The notes beneath the pieces were generated by a model that saw nothing but the letters and a program-made list of their open reading frames with translations, was not told the origin of the DNA and did no database searches. From FEN-1073 sp050010135 (GTDB taxonomy: Bacteria > Chloroflexota > Anaerolineae > Anaerolineales > RBG-16-64-43): a stretch of 64,000 bases of DNA. Shown here piece by piece: positions 28,509-37,339 of this stretch; position 1 is the first letter of the stretch, and each line of letters begins with the position of its first letter. Position numbers and translations under genes: made by a program. The stretch spans positions 1-64,000 of the forward strand of contig JBEKLP010000003.1 in NCBI GenBank assembly GCA_050010135.1, written 5' to 3'.

Positions 28509-28616
28509 ATGAACTATCCTGCCCGAAAATTTAACCTGGGCAAACTGATCGATCTGAAAAAATCCCAACTTTTACGTCGGACCGAGCTGCACGTTCCCGG
28601 CGATCTGACCATGTAG
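28509..28616 (+). CDS. possible 35-residue protein with strong translation signals
   Basis: ATG at 28509 is preceded at 7 bases by GGAGG (28497-28501) and, further up, by a promoter with operator-like repeats. The product is basic: it begins MNYPARKFNLGKLIDLKK and continues SQLLRRTELHVPGDL before a TAG at 28614. After the stop the same frame continues GTIGNTFNAWQTG before a second stop, so this may be the start of a longer gene broken by a nonsense change rather than a true micro-protein. I do not recognise it. The Nudix gene starts 89 bases later and has its own ribosome site. Confidence 0.4.
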   Translation: MNYPARKFNLGKLIDLKKSQLLRRTELHVPGDLTM

Positions 28617-28705
28617 GGAACAATTGGGAACACCTTTAATGCCTGGCAGACGGGATGAAGCAGGTGGAGTATTCAAGCCGCTGAGCCAAACGATCGGAGG
28701 CGCGC

Positions 28706-29242
28706 ATGTCTTTTGAGGTTGTATCTTCAGAAAATAAATATTCCGGCCGCGTTCTCACCCTTCGCGTCGACCGCGTGCGGTTGGCCAATGGAAAAGAAAC
28801 CGGGCTAGAGATTCTCGAGCACCGGGGGTCGGTGGTGATGGTGCCGGTGGATGCCGACGGCGGAATCTGGCTGGTGCGGCAGTATCGGCATGCGGCCGGA
28901 CGGGAGATTCTCGAACTGCCCGCCGGGACGCTCGAGACGGGCGAGGATCCCGCCGCGTGCGCCGGGCGCGAGTTACGCGAGGAAATCGGAATGGCCGCCG
29001 GGACACTCACCCGCATCGGCGGCTTCTTTCTGGCCCCGGGTTACGCGACGGAATTCATGCACGTTTTTCTGGCCGGCGATCTCCATCCCGATCGGATTCC
29101 CGGCGACGAGGACGAAATCCTGCGGCCCGAAAAAATTTCATTAATGGAATTGCGGCAGAGACTTGAGGCCGGAAATCTGGAAGACGCCAAAACTGTGGCG
29201 GCGTTGGCCATGGCCCTGCCGCGGTTGGCCGCTCGGATTTAA
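28706..29242 (+). CDS. Nudix hydrolase, ADP-ribose pyrophosphatase type
   Basis: A 178-residue cytoplasmic enzyme that hydrolyses ADP-ribose or related sugar nucleotides to AMP and a sugar phosphate. The Nudix box runs from GTLETGEDPAACAGREL into REEIGM and is complete (G-x5-E-x7-REUxEExGU). Upstream, ILEHRGSVVMVPVD and LVRQYRHAAGREILELPAG are the strands typical of the ADPRase branch, which places Pro-Ala-Gly before the box. GGAGG sits 6 bases before the ATG. It may share the promoter of the small ORF upstream. Confidence 0.9.
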   Translation: MSFEVVSSENKYSGRVLTLRVDRVRLANGKETGLEILEHRGSVVMVPVDADGGIWLVRQYRHAAGREILELPAGTLETGEDPAACAGRELREEIGMAAGTLTRIGGFFLAPGYATEFMHVFLAGDLHPDRIPGDEDEILRPEKISLMELRQRLEAGNLEDAKTVAALAMALPRLAARI

Positions 29243-29740
29243 CTCAAAGGCCGGCATATCGAAAGAGGAATCCGTCGATACGCCCGGCCCAGCCATTTTC
29301 GAAACAAACCCCCAAAGTTGAAGGCGTCGCAAATCGAGATCGAAAGACCCCTTCAACAGGGAAGGATTCGTTTTTCTATCGAACGAAGAATTCGTCCTCC
29401 GTCGAATGTTTCCCGTGCAAGGAGTAGACCGATGATCCAAAAAGGATCGATCCGCGCCAATCTTTTTCGGGCCATCCGTAAAAAGCGACATTTGAATCGA
29501 CGGGTGTGACGGGCGATTTCGCGCGTTGGATTTAACCCCGGCTTTACGAAATTCGGCGGCATCGATCCTACAATAGTCTGGAAGGTGAAATCGACGATTT
29601 CCAACCGCTTGAAATTCAGCGGGTCCTGTCATAAATATTCCGCGGCGTAATCGGTATGCGCCGGGATCGTCTGTAGTCAACCGGAATGGATTCTGGTAAT
29701 ATCGAAATAAGGAACTCCGCTTTGTAGAGGGGTTGGCAAC
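29243..29740. other. non-coding region with a possible tiny ORF and a promoter for the two-component genes
   Basis: About 500 bases with no large gene. AAGGAG at 29419-29424 precedes an ATG at 29432 by 7 bases; the ORF ends at 29509 and would give 25 residues (MIQKGSIRANLFRAIRKKRH then LNRRV), strikingly basic. Near the end, TAGTCA (29674-29679) and TAATAT (29697-29702, preceded by TGG) are 17 bases apart and fit a sigma-70 promoter for the kinase gene. Confidence 0.4.
29674..29702 (+). promoter_or_regulatory. probable sigma-70 promoter of the histidine kinase gene
   Basis: TAGTCA matches TTGACA at four of six positions, the spacer is 17 bases, and TAATAT carries an upstream TGG (extended -10). 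Predicted start of transcription is about 30 bases before the GTG start codon. Confidence 0.45.
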
Positions 29741-31474
29741 GTGAGGCCGGTAACGGGAAATGCTCAAGTTAGGCCTTTGGTAATCCTTGTTTCCTCCGGA
29801 AAAACACATTCTGCGAGGATCCGATCGGTTCTGGAAGATGCTGGTTTTCGCGTCCAGTCCTCCGCTTGGAAATTCCTGCTGCCCAAAAACGCGGCGACTC
29901 GCCAACCCGTGGATTCCGGAAAGATTTCTGCCGGATCGGCAGGAGCCTCGCTCGCGCAACTCCACCATGATTTACTCACCCATCGCCGGCCCATTTCCGC
30001 CATCCTAAAGGCATGCGCCGGACTGGCTCCCGGAATTCAATTGGCGGGGTTAGCGTTTTATGATTCCACCCGATCGACCTGCGTACTGTTCCAGTGCCTG
30101 GGAGCGCAATCCAATCGCCTGCCTGACCGCCTGCCGTGGAGCAGGTATCCGTTGCTGCGTATCGCCTTTGAAAAACAAACCGCCGTCTTCGCGTCCGATC
30201 CCTCTCTCCTTCCACAAATCTACCCGCATCCCGTTAAGGAATGCGGCGGGTTTCTGGCTATTCCCCTCCCGGCCCGAGATCCCCTCGGCGTGCTGTTTCT
30301 CATCCCCAGCCGGGCGGGGGCGTTGGATGTCCATGCGTATACCCTCCTGATCTCGCTGGCGCGGGCGATCGAGATGCTTCTGGAGAACTTCATTCTCCGA
30401 AGCCAGTTGGCCATTTCCGAGGCGCGCTACCGGAGCATTCTCACGGCCGCGCCTTTCCTGATTGGACTCTTGGATTCCAGCGGTACGATCCTCGAAGTGA
30501 ATCCCAAGGCGATCCGCGAATTAAGACGGCAGGGAATCTCGGTCCGGAAAGTGATCGGTCTGAACCTTCTGAAGAATCCGGCCACGCCGGAGGAGATCCG
30601 TGGGCTGATTGTGGAAGGTTTGCAGACGACGGAAGCGGTCAGCCACGAAAAGATCAGCCTCTCCCTGCCGCACGGAACGGAAGTATTCCGCGTGCACGCC
30701 TTCCCGCTGCGGGGACTGTCCGGTTCCGCGCCGGAGCTGCTGGTTATCGGGGAAATGATCACCCACTACCAGCAGGTCATAGACGAAGCCGAACGGACGG
30801 AGCGCCTGGCGGCGATCGGAAGGGTGGCTGCGTCCCTGGCGCACGAAATCAACAACCCGTTGCAGGCGCTGCGCTCGCATCTGGAACTCATCCGCTCCTA
30901 CCCGCTCAGCGACGAGGAGCGCGAGCAGTCGTTTGGCATCCTGGAGCGCGAGGTGGACCGGCTGGATGAAACCACCCGCCGGGTCCTGGGGTTTGCCCGC
31001 CCGGCGCCGGATATCCTGCAACCGGTATCCCTTACAGGAATACTGGAACAGACACTGGCCCTGAGCCAGAATTATCTCCGTAACCAGCGGGTGGAAATCG
31101 TCACCGACTTTACGAAGGATCTGCCGCCGGTTCAGGCGGCGGCCGGGCAGTTGATCCAGGTTTTTTTGAACATCATCCTCAACGGTGTCCATGCCATGCA
31201 AGGAAAGGGACGCCTGGAAATCCGCATCCGTTCCCGCGGGGACCGGGCGGAAATCTCGTTTACCAACGACGGTCCGCCGATTCCGTCGGAGACCCTGCCG
31301 CGCATCTTCGATCCGTTCTTCACCACAAGCGCGGAGGGAACCGGGCTGGGGCTGAGTATTTCCCACGCCATTCTACAAAGGCATCACGGCGCCATCCAGG
31401 TAGCCAATTTGCCGCATCGCAAAGGCGTGGTGTTCACCATAGACCTTCCCTTTGCGGCGGCGCGCAGCGCCTAG
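29741..31474 (+). CDS. PAS-domain sensor histidine kinase
   Basis: Cytoplasmic kinase of 577 residues without membrane segments. Order: an N-terminal receiver-like or unknown segment (1-75), a GAF-like domain (about 80-225, GFLAIPLPARDPLGVLFLI), a PAS domain (about 228-345, YRSILTAAPFLIGLLDSSG), a HisKA domain with the phosphorylated His368 in ASLAHEINNPLQ, and a catalytic HATPase domain with the N box NIILNGVHAM, G1 box ISFTNDGPPIP, F box FDPFFTT and G2 box GTGLGLSI. The HEINNPLQ form is typical of the NtrB-like group. The GTG start has GAGG upstream. Its partner regulator follows 13 bases later. Confidence 0.93.
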   Translation: MRPVTGNAQVRPLVILVSSGKTHSARIRSVLEDAGFRVQSSAWKFLLPKNAATRQPVDSGKISAGSAGASLAQLHHDLLTHRRPISAILKACAGLAPGIQLAGLAFYDSTRSTCVLFQCLGAQSNRLPDRLPWSRYPLLRIAFEKQTAVFASDPSLLPQIYPHPVKECGGFLAIPLPARDPLGVLFLIPSRAGALDVHAYTLLISLARAIEMLLENFILRSQLAISEARYRSILTAAPFLIGLLDSSGTILEVNPKAIRELRRQGISVRKVIGLNLLKNPATPEEIRGLIVEGLQTTEAVSHEKISLSLPHGTEVFRVHAFPLRGLSGSAPELLVIGEMITHYQQVIDEAERTERLAAIGRVAASLAHEINNPLQALRSHLELIRSYPLSDEEREQSFGILEREVDRLDETTRRVLGFARPAPDILQPVSLTGILEQTLALSQNYLRNQRVEIVTDFTKDLPPVQAAAGQLIQVFLNIILNGVHAMQGKGRLEIRIRSRGDRAEISFTNDGPPIPSETLPRIFDPFFTTSAEGTGLGLSISHAILQRHHGAIQVANLPHRKGVVFTIDLPFAAARSA

Positions 31475-31487
31475 ACCGGAGATTGCC

Positions 31488-32351
31488 ATGGATCCATCCG
31501 CACCTTCGCCTCTTCTTCCGGAAGCCCGAATTCTGATCGTCGATGACGATGCCAACGTCCTGCTTGCCTTGAGCCGCTCGCTCAAACTACGGGGCTACAT
31601 TTACGTGGACGAGGCCCACAGCGGCGCAGAGGCGGTGGAAAAAATCACGCGCCTGCCTTACGACCTGATGATGCTGGACATCCGCATGCCGGATATGGAC
31701 GGCATGGAGGTGCTGCAAAAAGCGCAGCAGATCCGGCCGAGCCTGCAGGTGATCATCCTGACCGGACACGCGGCGATGGAAAGCGCCTTGGCGTCGCTTA
31801 AATCCGGAATGGTGGTGGACTACCTGATGAAACCCGCGTCGCTCGACCAGGTGGAAACGGCCGTCCGCAAAGCCCTGCGCCGGCGCATGAGCGAACTGCA
31901 ACAACAGCACTCGCTGGAGACGGCCATAGCGGCGCTGGAACAGTTGAAAACTGAAGCCCCCATTCCCCCCGGCGGAGGAGTCTCGCTCCCGCTCGAACGC
32001 TTCCTGCACGCCGGACCCGTGTCGCTGGATCGCGACAACCGCCAAGCCACGCTGCAATGGGAAGGGAAAACACACACGGCGGTCCTTACGGCCAGCGAGG
32101 AGAATATCCTGGCACTGCTTATGTCCAACCCGGGTGACGTCTACTCCTCACGCCGCATCGCCCGCGATGGATTGAATTACGAATTGAACGAAAGCGAAGC
32201 CAAGAGCATCGTGCATCCGCATATCGTCCGTCTGCGGCGGAAAATCGAAAAAGATTCGAAGCACCCCGGATTGATCCGGACCGTTCGGGGCAAAGGCTAT
32301 ACGTTGAACTTGGAAGAACGGCCGGCACAACCTCCCCAGGAAAAAAAATAA
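31488..32351 (+). CDS. OmpR-type response regulator
   Basis: DNA-binding partner of the kinase just upstream (287 residues). The receiver domain shows ILIVDDDANV, the phospho-acceptor Asp in LMMLDIRMPDMDG, the Thr in IILTGHA and the Lys in YLMKPAS. After a linker of about 65 residues comes a winged-helix Trans_reg_C domain (EENILALLMSNPGDVYSSRR and LIRTVRGKGYTLN). ATG at 31488 is preferred over an upstream frame because GGAG (31478-31481) lies 6 bases before it. The mix of an NtrB-like kinase with an OmpR-type output is somewhat unusual. Confidence 0.93.
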   Translation: MDPSAPSPLLPEARILIVDDDANVLLALSRSLKLRGYIYVDEAHSGAEAVEKITRLPYDLMMLDIRMPDMDGMEVLQKAQQIRPSLQVIILTGHAAMESALASLKSGMVVDYLMKPASLDQVETAVRKALRRRMSELQQQHSLETAIAALEQLKTEAPIPPGGGVSLPLERFLHAGPVSLDRDNRQATLQWEGKTHTAVLTASEENILALLMSNPGDVYSSRRIARDGLNYELNESEAKSIVHPHIVRLRRKIEKDSKHPGLIRTVRGKGYTLNLEERPAQPPQEKK

Positions 32352-32439
32352 TGACCCGAACGAAACCCTCCGCCGTACATTCGCATTCTCCGATATTCCC
32401 GATCTCCATTTATTAGAGAAACCTTAAATTCGATTTTTC

Positions 32440-32468
32440 TTGACTCTCTCTCGAACCCATGGTATTAT
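32440..32468 (+). promoter_or_regulatory. sigma-70 promoter of the hrcA-dnaK operon
   Basis: TTGACT at 32440-32445 and TATTAT at 32463-32468 are separated by exactly 17 bases. The CIRCE operator begins 13 bases after the -10, so it spans the expected transcription start and early leader. Confidence 0.85.
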
Positions 32469-32481
32469 CTTTTTCAATCAA

Positions 32482-32508
32482 TTAGCACTCTCTGCCCGAG
32501 AGTGCTAA
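32482..32508 (+). promoter_or_regulatory. CIRCE operator of the hrcA-grpE-dnaK-dnaJ operon
   Basis: TTAGCACTC-N9-GAGTGCTAA is a perfect match to the CIRCE consensus. HrcA binds this element and represses until heat or unfolded protein titrates GroEL (established mechanism). It lies between the promoter and the hrcA start, which makes HrcA autoregulatory. Confidence 0.97.
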
Positions 32509-32520
32509 AGGAGCAACAAA

Positions 32521-33552
32521 GTGCAGAAACTCACTGAAAGACAGGAGTTTCTACTTGGTTTAATTGTCCGGGAATATGTAGAGTCGGCCCAGCCCGTCGC
32601 CTCGAAAAACCTGGTGGACAAATTCCGGCTGGATTTCAGTTCGGCGACGACCCGCAACGATATGCTGACCCTCACCGAGGCGGGCTATCTGCGTCAGCCG
32701 CATACATCCGCCGGAAGAGTGCCTACAGAGGACGGATACCGGTATTTTGTGCAGAGGCTGCTCGGAGAGACCGAACTTCCCGCGGCCGAAAAGCGCACCA
32801 TCAGCCATCAATTCTTTCAGGCGCACGGGGATATGGATCAATGGATGCGATTGGCGGCTGCGATTCTCGCGCATCACTCCAGCGCGGCCTCGCTGGTGAC
32901 AGCTCCCATGGCAGAAAAGGCGGTTTTCCGGCAGTTGCAGCTGATCTCTATTAAAGGACGCCAGGCGCTGCTGGTGCTGGTATTGCAAGACGGTAAGGTG
33001 CAACAGCAATTCATCTCACTGGACGAGCCGCTGGATCAGGAGGAGTTGTCGCAAATCGCGAACCAGGTCAACCAGCAACTGGATGGAAAAGATACTGCGA
33101 CGGCGGAAGGGTTGATGGACGCGATGTCGCCACCGATGCGGGCGGTTACCTCCGCCGTGGCGGATTTGATGCACCGGGCCGATTTCGTCGCCACGGCTGA
33201 AATCGTCCACGACGGACTGATTAATATGCTCCAAGCGCCGGAATTTTCCAACCCGGATCTGGCCAGCCGGACCCTGCGCATGCTCGAGGAACAGAATCTG
33301 CTGGGGGAATTCCTCTCGCGGGCGCTCGGTTCCGAGGTGGGCGGCGTGCAGGTGGTCATCGGCGGGGAGGGCGATTGGGAGGATTTGCGCGATTGCTCGA
33401 TCGTGATCGCCCGATACGGGGCGCCGGGGCTTGCCACCGGAACGCTCGGCGTCATCGGTCCGATGCGGATGGCCTACGGCAAAACGATTTCCGCGGTCCG
33501 GTATGTATCGTCGGTGATGAGTGATCTGGTGTCGGAAACGCTGAGCGGTTGA
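32521..33552 (+). CDS. hrcA: heat-inducible transcription repressor HrcA
   Basis: Repressor of class I heat-shock genes, 343 residues. The N-terminal winged helix reads LTERQEFLLGLIVREYVE, then ATTRNDMLTLTEAGYLRQPH and TSAGRVPTEDGYRYFV, all family hallmarks. The GAF-like dimerisation domain follows, with VQVVIGGEGDWEDLRDCSIV and the C-terminal GVIGPMRMAYGK. The GTG start is 12 bases after CIRCE with AAGGAG in between, so the operator overlaps the ribosome-site region. Expected targets in this window are its own operon and groES-groEL. Confidence 0.97.
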   Translation: MQKLTERQEFLLGLIVREYVESAQPVASKNLVDKFRLDFSSATTRNDMLTLTEAGYLRQPHTSAGRVPTEDGYRYFVQRLLGETELPAAEKRTISHQFFQAHGDMDQWMRLAAAILAHHSSAASLVTAPMAEKAVFRQLQLISIKGRQALLVLVLQDGKVQQQFISLDEPLDQEELSQIANQVNQQLDGKDTATAEGLMDAMSPPMRAVTSAVADLMHRADFVATAEIVHDGLINMLQAPEFSNPDLASRTLRMLEEQNLLGEFLSRALGSEVGGVQVVIGGEGDWEDLRDCSIVIARYGAPGLATGTLGVIGPMRMAYGKTISAVRYVSSVMSDLVSETLSG

Positions 33553-33607
33553 AAACTTTCTTCGGCGATCCATCGTCCGGAATAAGGATAAACTTTCGCG
33601 GTTGACT

Positions 33608-34207
33608 ATGACGGATAAAAAGAAGTTATCGCACGAAAAACATTCGGCGGAAACAGAACCGACCCACTCGAAGCCTGCGCAGGAAGAGACCGACGAAACC
33701 GTACAGGCGCAGGATTCGGTACAGGCCGAGTTGGAAAAGGCCCGGGCGCAGGCCGAAGAGTATCTGGACGGCTGGAAGCGCACGCAGGCCGATTTTTCGA
33801 ATTATCGCAAGCGGATCGAGCGCGACGAGGCCGAAGCGCGAATCCAGGCCGTCGGCCGGGCCGCCTCCCGCTGGTTCCCTATCCTGGATGATTTCGAGCG
33901 GGCTTTGAAAGAAAAGTCCGCCACGGAAAATTTGGAGCAATGGGCTGCGGGGGTGGAATTGATCTACCGCAAGGGGGTTGCGGCGCTGGAAGCGGAAGGA
34001 GTCACGTCTTTCGAGGCGGAAACGGGTTCAGAATTCGACCCGGGCTTGCACGAGGCCGTCACGATGGAGCCTTGTCCGGATAAAAAGGACGGGGAAATTC
34101 TGGGAACCATCCGGTACGGATACCGATTAGGCGATCGGGTGCTCCGTCCGGCTCAGGTGCGGGTGGCCAGTCGGGCCGAAAACAACCCGCACCAGGAAAA
34201 CGGATGA
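33608..34207 (+). CDS. grpE: nucleotide exchange factor GrpE
   Basis: Releases ADP from DnaK. About 200 residues: an acidic, disordered N-terminus (about 1-38), a long coiled coil (ELEKARAQAEEYLDGWKRTQ), the conserved DFSNYRKRIERD region, and a C-terminal beta-wing with FDPGLHEAVTMEP and IRYGYRLGDRVLRPAQVRV. The start is uncertain: the ATG at 33608 is used here, but a TTG at 33602 in the same frame is nearer to AAGGA (33584-33588). It is the second gene of the heat-shock operon, between hrcA and dnaK. Confidence 0.95.
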   Translation: MTDKKKLSHEKHSAETEPTHSKPAQEETDETVQAQDSVQAELEKARAQAEEYLDGWKRTQADFSNYRKRIERDEAEARIQAVGRAASRWFPILDDFERALKEKSATENLEQWAAGVELIYRKGVAALEAEGVTSFEAETGSEFDPGLHEAVTMEPCPDKKDGEILGTIRYGYRLGDRVLRPAQVRVASRAENNPHQENG

Positions 34208-34229
34208 AATTTTAGAAGGAGAGAATACG

Positions 34230-36152
34230 ATGGGCAAAATTATTGGCATCGATCTGGGCACCACCAATTCAGTCGTCGCCGTGATGGAAGGCGGCGACCC
34301 GAAGGTCATCCCCTCCGCGGAGGGATCCCCGCTCGTGCCTTCGGTGGTGGCGGTCAATCCGAAAACCGGGGAGCGTTTGGTGGGCCAGCTGGCTCGGCGC
34401 CAGGCGGTGGTGAATTCGGAGAATACGATCTTTTCCATCAAGCGGTTCATGGGCCGCAAATTCAGCGACCCCGAAGTGCAGCGCGCCATCACGCTCGTGC
34501 CCTTCAAGGTGAGCGCGGCATCCAACGGCGACATCCGCGTGCACATGGGCGGTAAGGAATATTCGCCGCCGGAAATTTCCGCCATGATTCTCGCCAAGCT
34601 GAAAACCGACGCCGAGGCGTATCTAGGACAGTCGATCACCCAGGCGGTGATCACGGTTCCGGCGTACTTTAACGATTCGCAGCGCCAGGCTACCAAGGAC
34701 TCGGGTCAGATCGCCGGCCTGGACGTAATGCGGATCATCAACGAACCCACCGCCTCCTCGCTGTCGTACGGACTCGATAAGAAAAAGGACGAGACCATCG
34801 CCGTATACGACCTGGGCGGAGGAACGTTCGATATCTCCATCCTCGACGTGGGCGATGGGGTCTTCGAAGTGAAGTCCACCAACGGCGACACTTTCCTGGG
34901 CGGCGACGATTTCGACCAGCGGGTGATCACCTGGATCGCTGACGAGTTCCTCAAGCAGGAGGGGATCGACCTGCGCAAGGACCGCCAGGCGCTGCAGCGG
35001 CTGAAAGAGGCCGCCGAAAAAGCCAAGATCGAACTTTCGACGGTGCTGCAGAGTGAGATCAACCTGCCGTTCATCACCGCCGACGCCAACGGCCCCAAGC
35101 ATCTGACCATGACCCTGACGCGCGCAAAGCTTGAGCAGCTGACCAGCGACCTGATCGACCGATCGGTTCGACCGGTGACCCAGGCGCTCGAGGACGCGCG
35201 CCTCAAACCCGCGGATATCAACGAAGTGGTCCTGGTGGGCGGTATGACTCGCATGCCGGCCGTCCAGGAAGCGGTGAAGAAAATCTTCGGCAAGGATCCG
35301 CACAAGGGAGTGAACCCCGACGAAGTGGTGGCGACCGGCGCGGCGATCCAAGCCGGCGTACTGGGCGGCGAGGTGAAGGACATTCTGCTCCTGGATGTTA
35401 CTCCGCTCACCCTCAGCGTGGAAACGCTCGGCGGAGTGGCCACCCCGCTGATCGAACGCAACACCACAATCCCAGCGCGGAAAAGCCAGATCTTTTCCAC
35501 CGCGTCGGACATGCAGACCAGCGTGGAAATTCACGTGGTGCAGGGGGAACGCCCGATGGCGGGAGACAACAAGTCGCTCGGGAAATTCATCCTCGACGGA
35601 ATCCCGCCCTCGCCGCGGGGAATCCCGCAGGTCGAAGTCACCTTTGACATCGACGCCGACGGCATCCTCAAGGTGACGGCACAGGACAAGGCCACCAGCC
35701 GCTCGCAGCACATCACCATCCAGCCGTCCTCCGGACTGGCCAAGGATGAGGTGGAACGGATGACGCGTGAGGCCGATACCCACCGCGACGAGGACCGTAA
35801 ACGCAAGGAGGAAATCGAAATTCGGAACGCCGCCGACAGCGCGATCTACAGCGCGGAAAAAACCTTGCGTGAGTTGGGCGATAAAATCCCGGCGAACGTG
35901 CGCGATGACGTGAACGCAAAAGTGACCGCCCTGCGCAGCGCGTTGCAGGGCAAGGATCTTCCGGCCATCCAGCGGGCGTCCGACGAACTGGCCCGCGCCC
36001 TGCAGGCAATCGGCTCCTCGATGTATGGCAGCGGGGGCGAACCCCAGCAGACTCCCGGCGGCACCCCCGGCGGGACACCCGGTGGAGGACAGGGTCCGGA
36101 GCCGGGCGGTGGAAGCGGGGACGTGGTCGAGGGCGAATTCAAACAAATGTGA
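34230..36152 (+). CDS. dnaK: Hsp70 chaperone DnaK
   Basis: Central ATP-driven chaperone, 640 residues, full length for the family. The nucleotide-binding domain has GIDLGTTNSVVAVMEGG, VITVPAYFNDSQRQATKDSG, INEPTASSLSYGLD, YDLGGGTFDISILD and VLVGGMTRMPAVQ. The substrate domain begins after the linker DILLLDVTPLTLSVE. The tail is rich in Gly and Pro (TPGGTPGGTPGGGQGPEPG) and ends GEFKQM, a variant of the usual EExK-type terminus. AGAAGGAGAG precedes the ATG. A hairpin in the dnaK-dnaJ gap may adjust the ratio of the two products. Confidence 0.98.
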   Translation: MGKIIGIDLGTTNSVVAVMEGGDPKVIPSAEGSPLVPSVVAVNPKTGERLVGQLARRQAVVNSENTIFSIKRFMGRKFSDPEVQRAITLVPFKVSAASNGDIRVHMGGKEYSPPEISAMILAKLKTDAEAYLGQSITQAVITVPAYFNDSQRQATKDSGQIAGLDVMRIINEPTASSLSYGLDKKKDETIAVYDLGGGTFDISILDVGDGVFEVKSTNGDTFLGGDDFDQRVITWIADEFLKQEGIDLRKDRQALQRLKEAAEKAKIELSTVLQSEINLPFITADANGPKHLTMTLTRAKLEQLTSDLIDRSVRPVTQALEDARLKPADINEVVLVGGMTRMPAVQEAVKKIFGKDPHKGVNPDEVVATGAAIQAGVLGGEVKDILLLDVTPLTLSVETLGGVATPLIERNTTIPARKSQIFSTASDMQTSVEIHVVQGERPMAGDNKSLGKFILDGIPPSPRGIPQVEVTFDIDADGILKVTAQDKATSRSQHITIQPSSGLAKDEVERMTREADTHRDEDRKRKEEIEIRNAADSAIYSAEKTLRELGDKIPANVRDDVNAKVTALRSALQGKDLPAIQRASDELARALQAIGSSMYGSGGEPQQTPGGTPGGTPGGGQGPEPGGGSGDVVEGEFKQM

Positions 36153-36177
36153 TTTAGGGCTTAAGCGACAATTTTTC

Positions 36178-36207
36178 TCCCTGCCCGGAAAAGATCCCGG
36201 GCAGGGA
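36178..36207 (+). other. hairpin between dnaK and dnaJ (possible attenuator or mRNA stabiliser)
   Basis: TCCCTGCCCGG at 36178-36188 pairs perfectly with 36197-36207 across an 8-base loop (11 pairs). No run of T residues follows, so full termination is unlikely. It occupies most of the 68-base gap and lies just before the dnaJ start. Confidence 0.6.
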
Positions 36208-36220
36208 ATTTGGTTAATAA

Positions 36221-37339
36221 ATGCCAACCACTCGCGATTACTATGAAATCCTCGGGGTTCCGCGCAACGTCGATTCCGAGTCCATCCGCAACGCCTACCG
36301 TGCTCTGGCCAAGCGCTATCATCCGGATGTGAATAAGGAACCGGGAGCCGAGGAGCGTTTCAAGGAAGTCAACGAAGCCTACGGGGTGCTCTCGGACGAA
36401 CAGCGCCGCTCGGCGTACGACCGCTTCGGCCACGCCGGGCTCAGCGGCATGCCCTTTGGGGCGGGCGCCGGATTTGAGGATTTGGGCGACCTGTTCGACG
36501 AGTTCTTCCGCGGGTTCGGGATGAGCACCGGCCGCTCCCACCGTTCGCCGCGCAAGGGGGCCGATTTGCAAACCGTCGTTCCCCTGACCTTCGAAGAATC
36601 CATCAGCGGCGTGGAAAAAGAGGTGGAAGTGACCCGCATGGAAGTCTGTTCCGTGTGCCGCGGGTCGCGGGCGGAGCCGGGGACGACCCCGGTGCGCTGT
36701 CCGGTCTGCCAGGGAACGGGAGAGGAGCGCCGGATGCGCCAGACGTTCCTCGGATCGATGGTCAATGTGGCCGTTTGTTCGAGATGCGGCGGGCTGGGGG
36801 AGATCGTCTCCTCTCCGTGCAAAAACTGCCGCGGCAAGGGTGTGGAACGAAAAACACGCAAGCTCAAGGTGCCCATTCCCCCGGGCGTGGACGACGGGAC
36901 GCAAATCCGTCTTTCCGGAGAAGGCGAACCGGGAACGTTCGGCGGTCCGGCGGGGAATTTGTTCATCCTCGTGCAGGTGAAACCCCACGAATTCTTCCTG
37001 CGCCGAAACAGCGACCTGTGGTTGCAACTGGGGATTAATTTTACGCAGGCCGCGATGGGTGCAGACGTGAGCGTAGAAACCGCGAGCGGCGAAACGACGC
37101 TTCATATTCCCGCCGGCACCCAGCCGGGACAGGTCTTTCGCCTCCGTGGCAAGGGGGTCCCGCACCTGCAGCAGGGCGGGCGCGGCGATCTGTTCGTCGT
37201 CGTGAATATTCTCGTCCCCGCAACCTTGACCGCGGAGCAAAAGAAACAGCTCATGCAGCTCGGAATCGCGCACGATTCCCCCCCAAAACCCCAAAAGCAC
37301 ACCCTATTGGATTCCCTGAAGGATATTCTTCGTGAGTGA
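36221..37339 (+). CDS. dnaJ: co-chaperone DnaJ
   Basis: Stimulates the DnaK ATPase and delivers substrates; 372 residues. The J domain has the essential HPD in KRYHPDVNKE (about residues 32-34). A Gly/Phe-rich region (GAGFEDLGDLFDEFFRGFG) follows, then the zinc region with four CxxCxGxG-type motifs (CSVCRGS, CPVCQGTG, CSRCGGLG and CKNCRGKG; the first has Ser in place of the last Gly), and two C-terminal beta domains. There is no strong ribosome site, so translation may depend on the upstream hairpin region. It overlaps prmA by 8 bases. Confidence 0.97.
   Translation: MPTTRDYYEILGVPRNVDSESIRNAYRALAKRYHPDVNKEPGAEERFKEVNEAYGVLSDEQRRSAYDRFGHAGLSGMPFGAGAGFEDLGDLFDEFFRGFGMSTGRSHRSPRKGADLQTVVPLTFEESISGVEKEVEVTRMEVCSVCRGSRAEPGTTPVRCPVCQGTGEERRMRQTFLGSMVNVAVCSRCGGLGEIVSSPCKNCRGKGVERKTRKLKVPIPPGVDDGTQIRLSGEGEPGTFGGPAGNLFILVQVKPHEFFLRRNSDLWLQLGINFTQAAMGADVSVETASGETTLHIPAGTQPGQVFRLRGKGVPHLQQGGRGDLFVVVNILVPATLTAEQKKQLMQLGIAHDSPPKPQKHTLLDSLKDILRE

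Noticed and set aside
34623..36227. 534-codon open frame on the minus strand opposite dnaK
   Set aside because: Long antisense frames opposite dnaK are a known artefact; the sequence has no domain features and no ribosome site.
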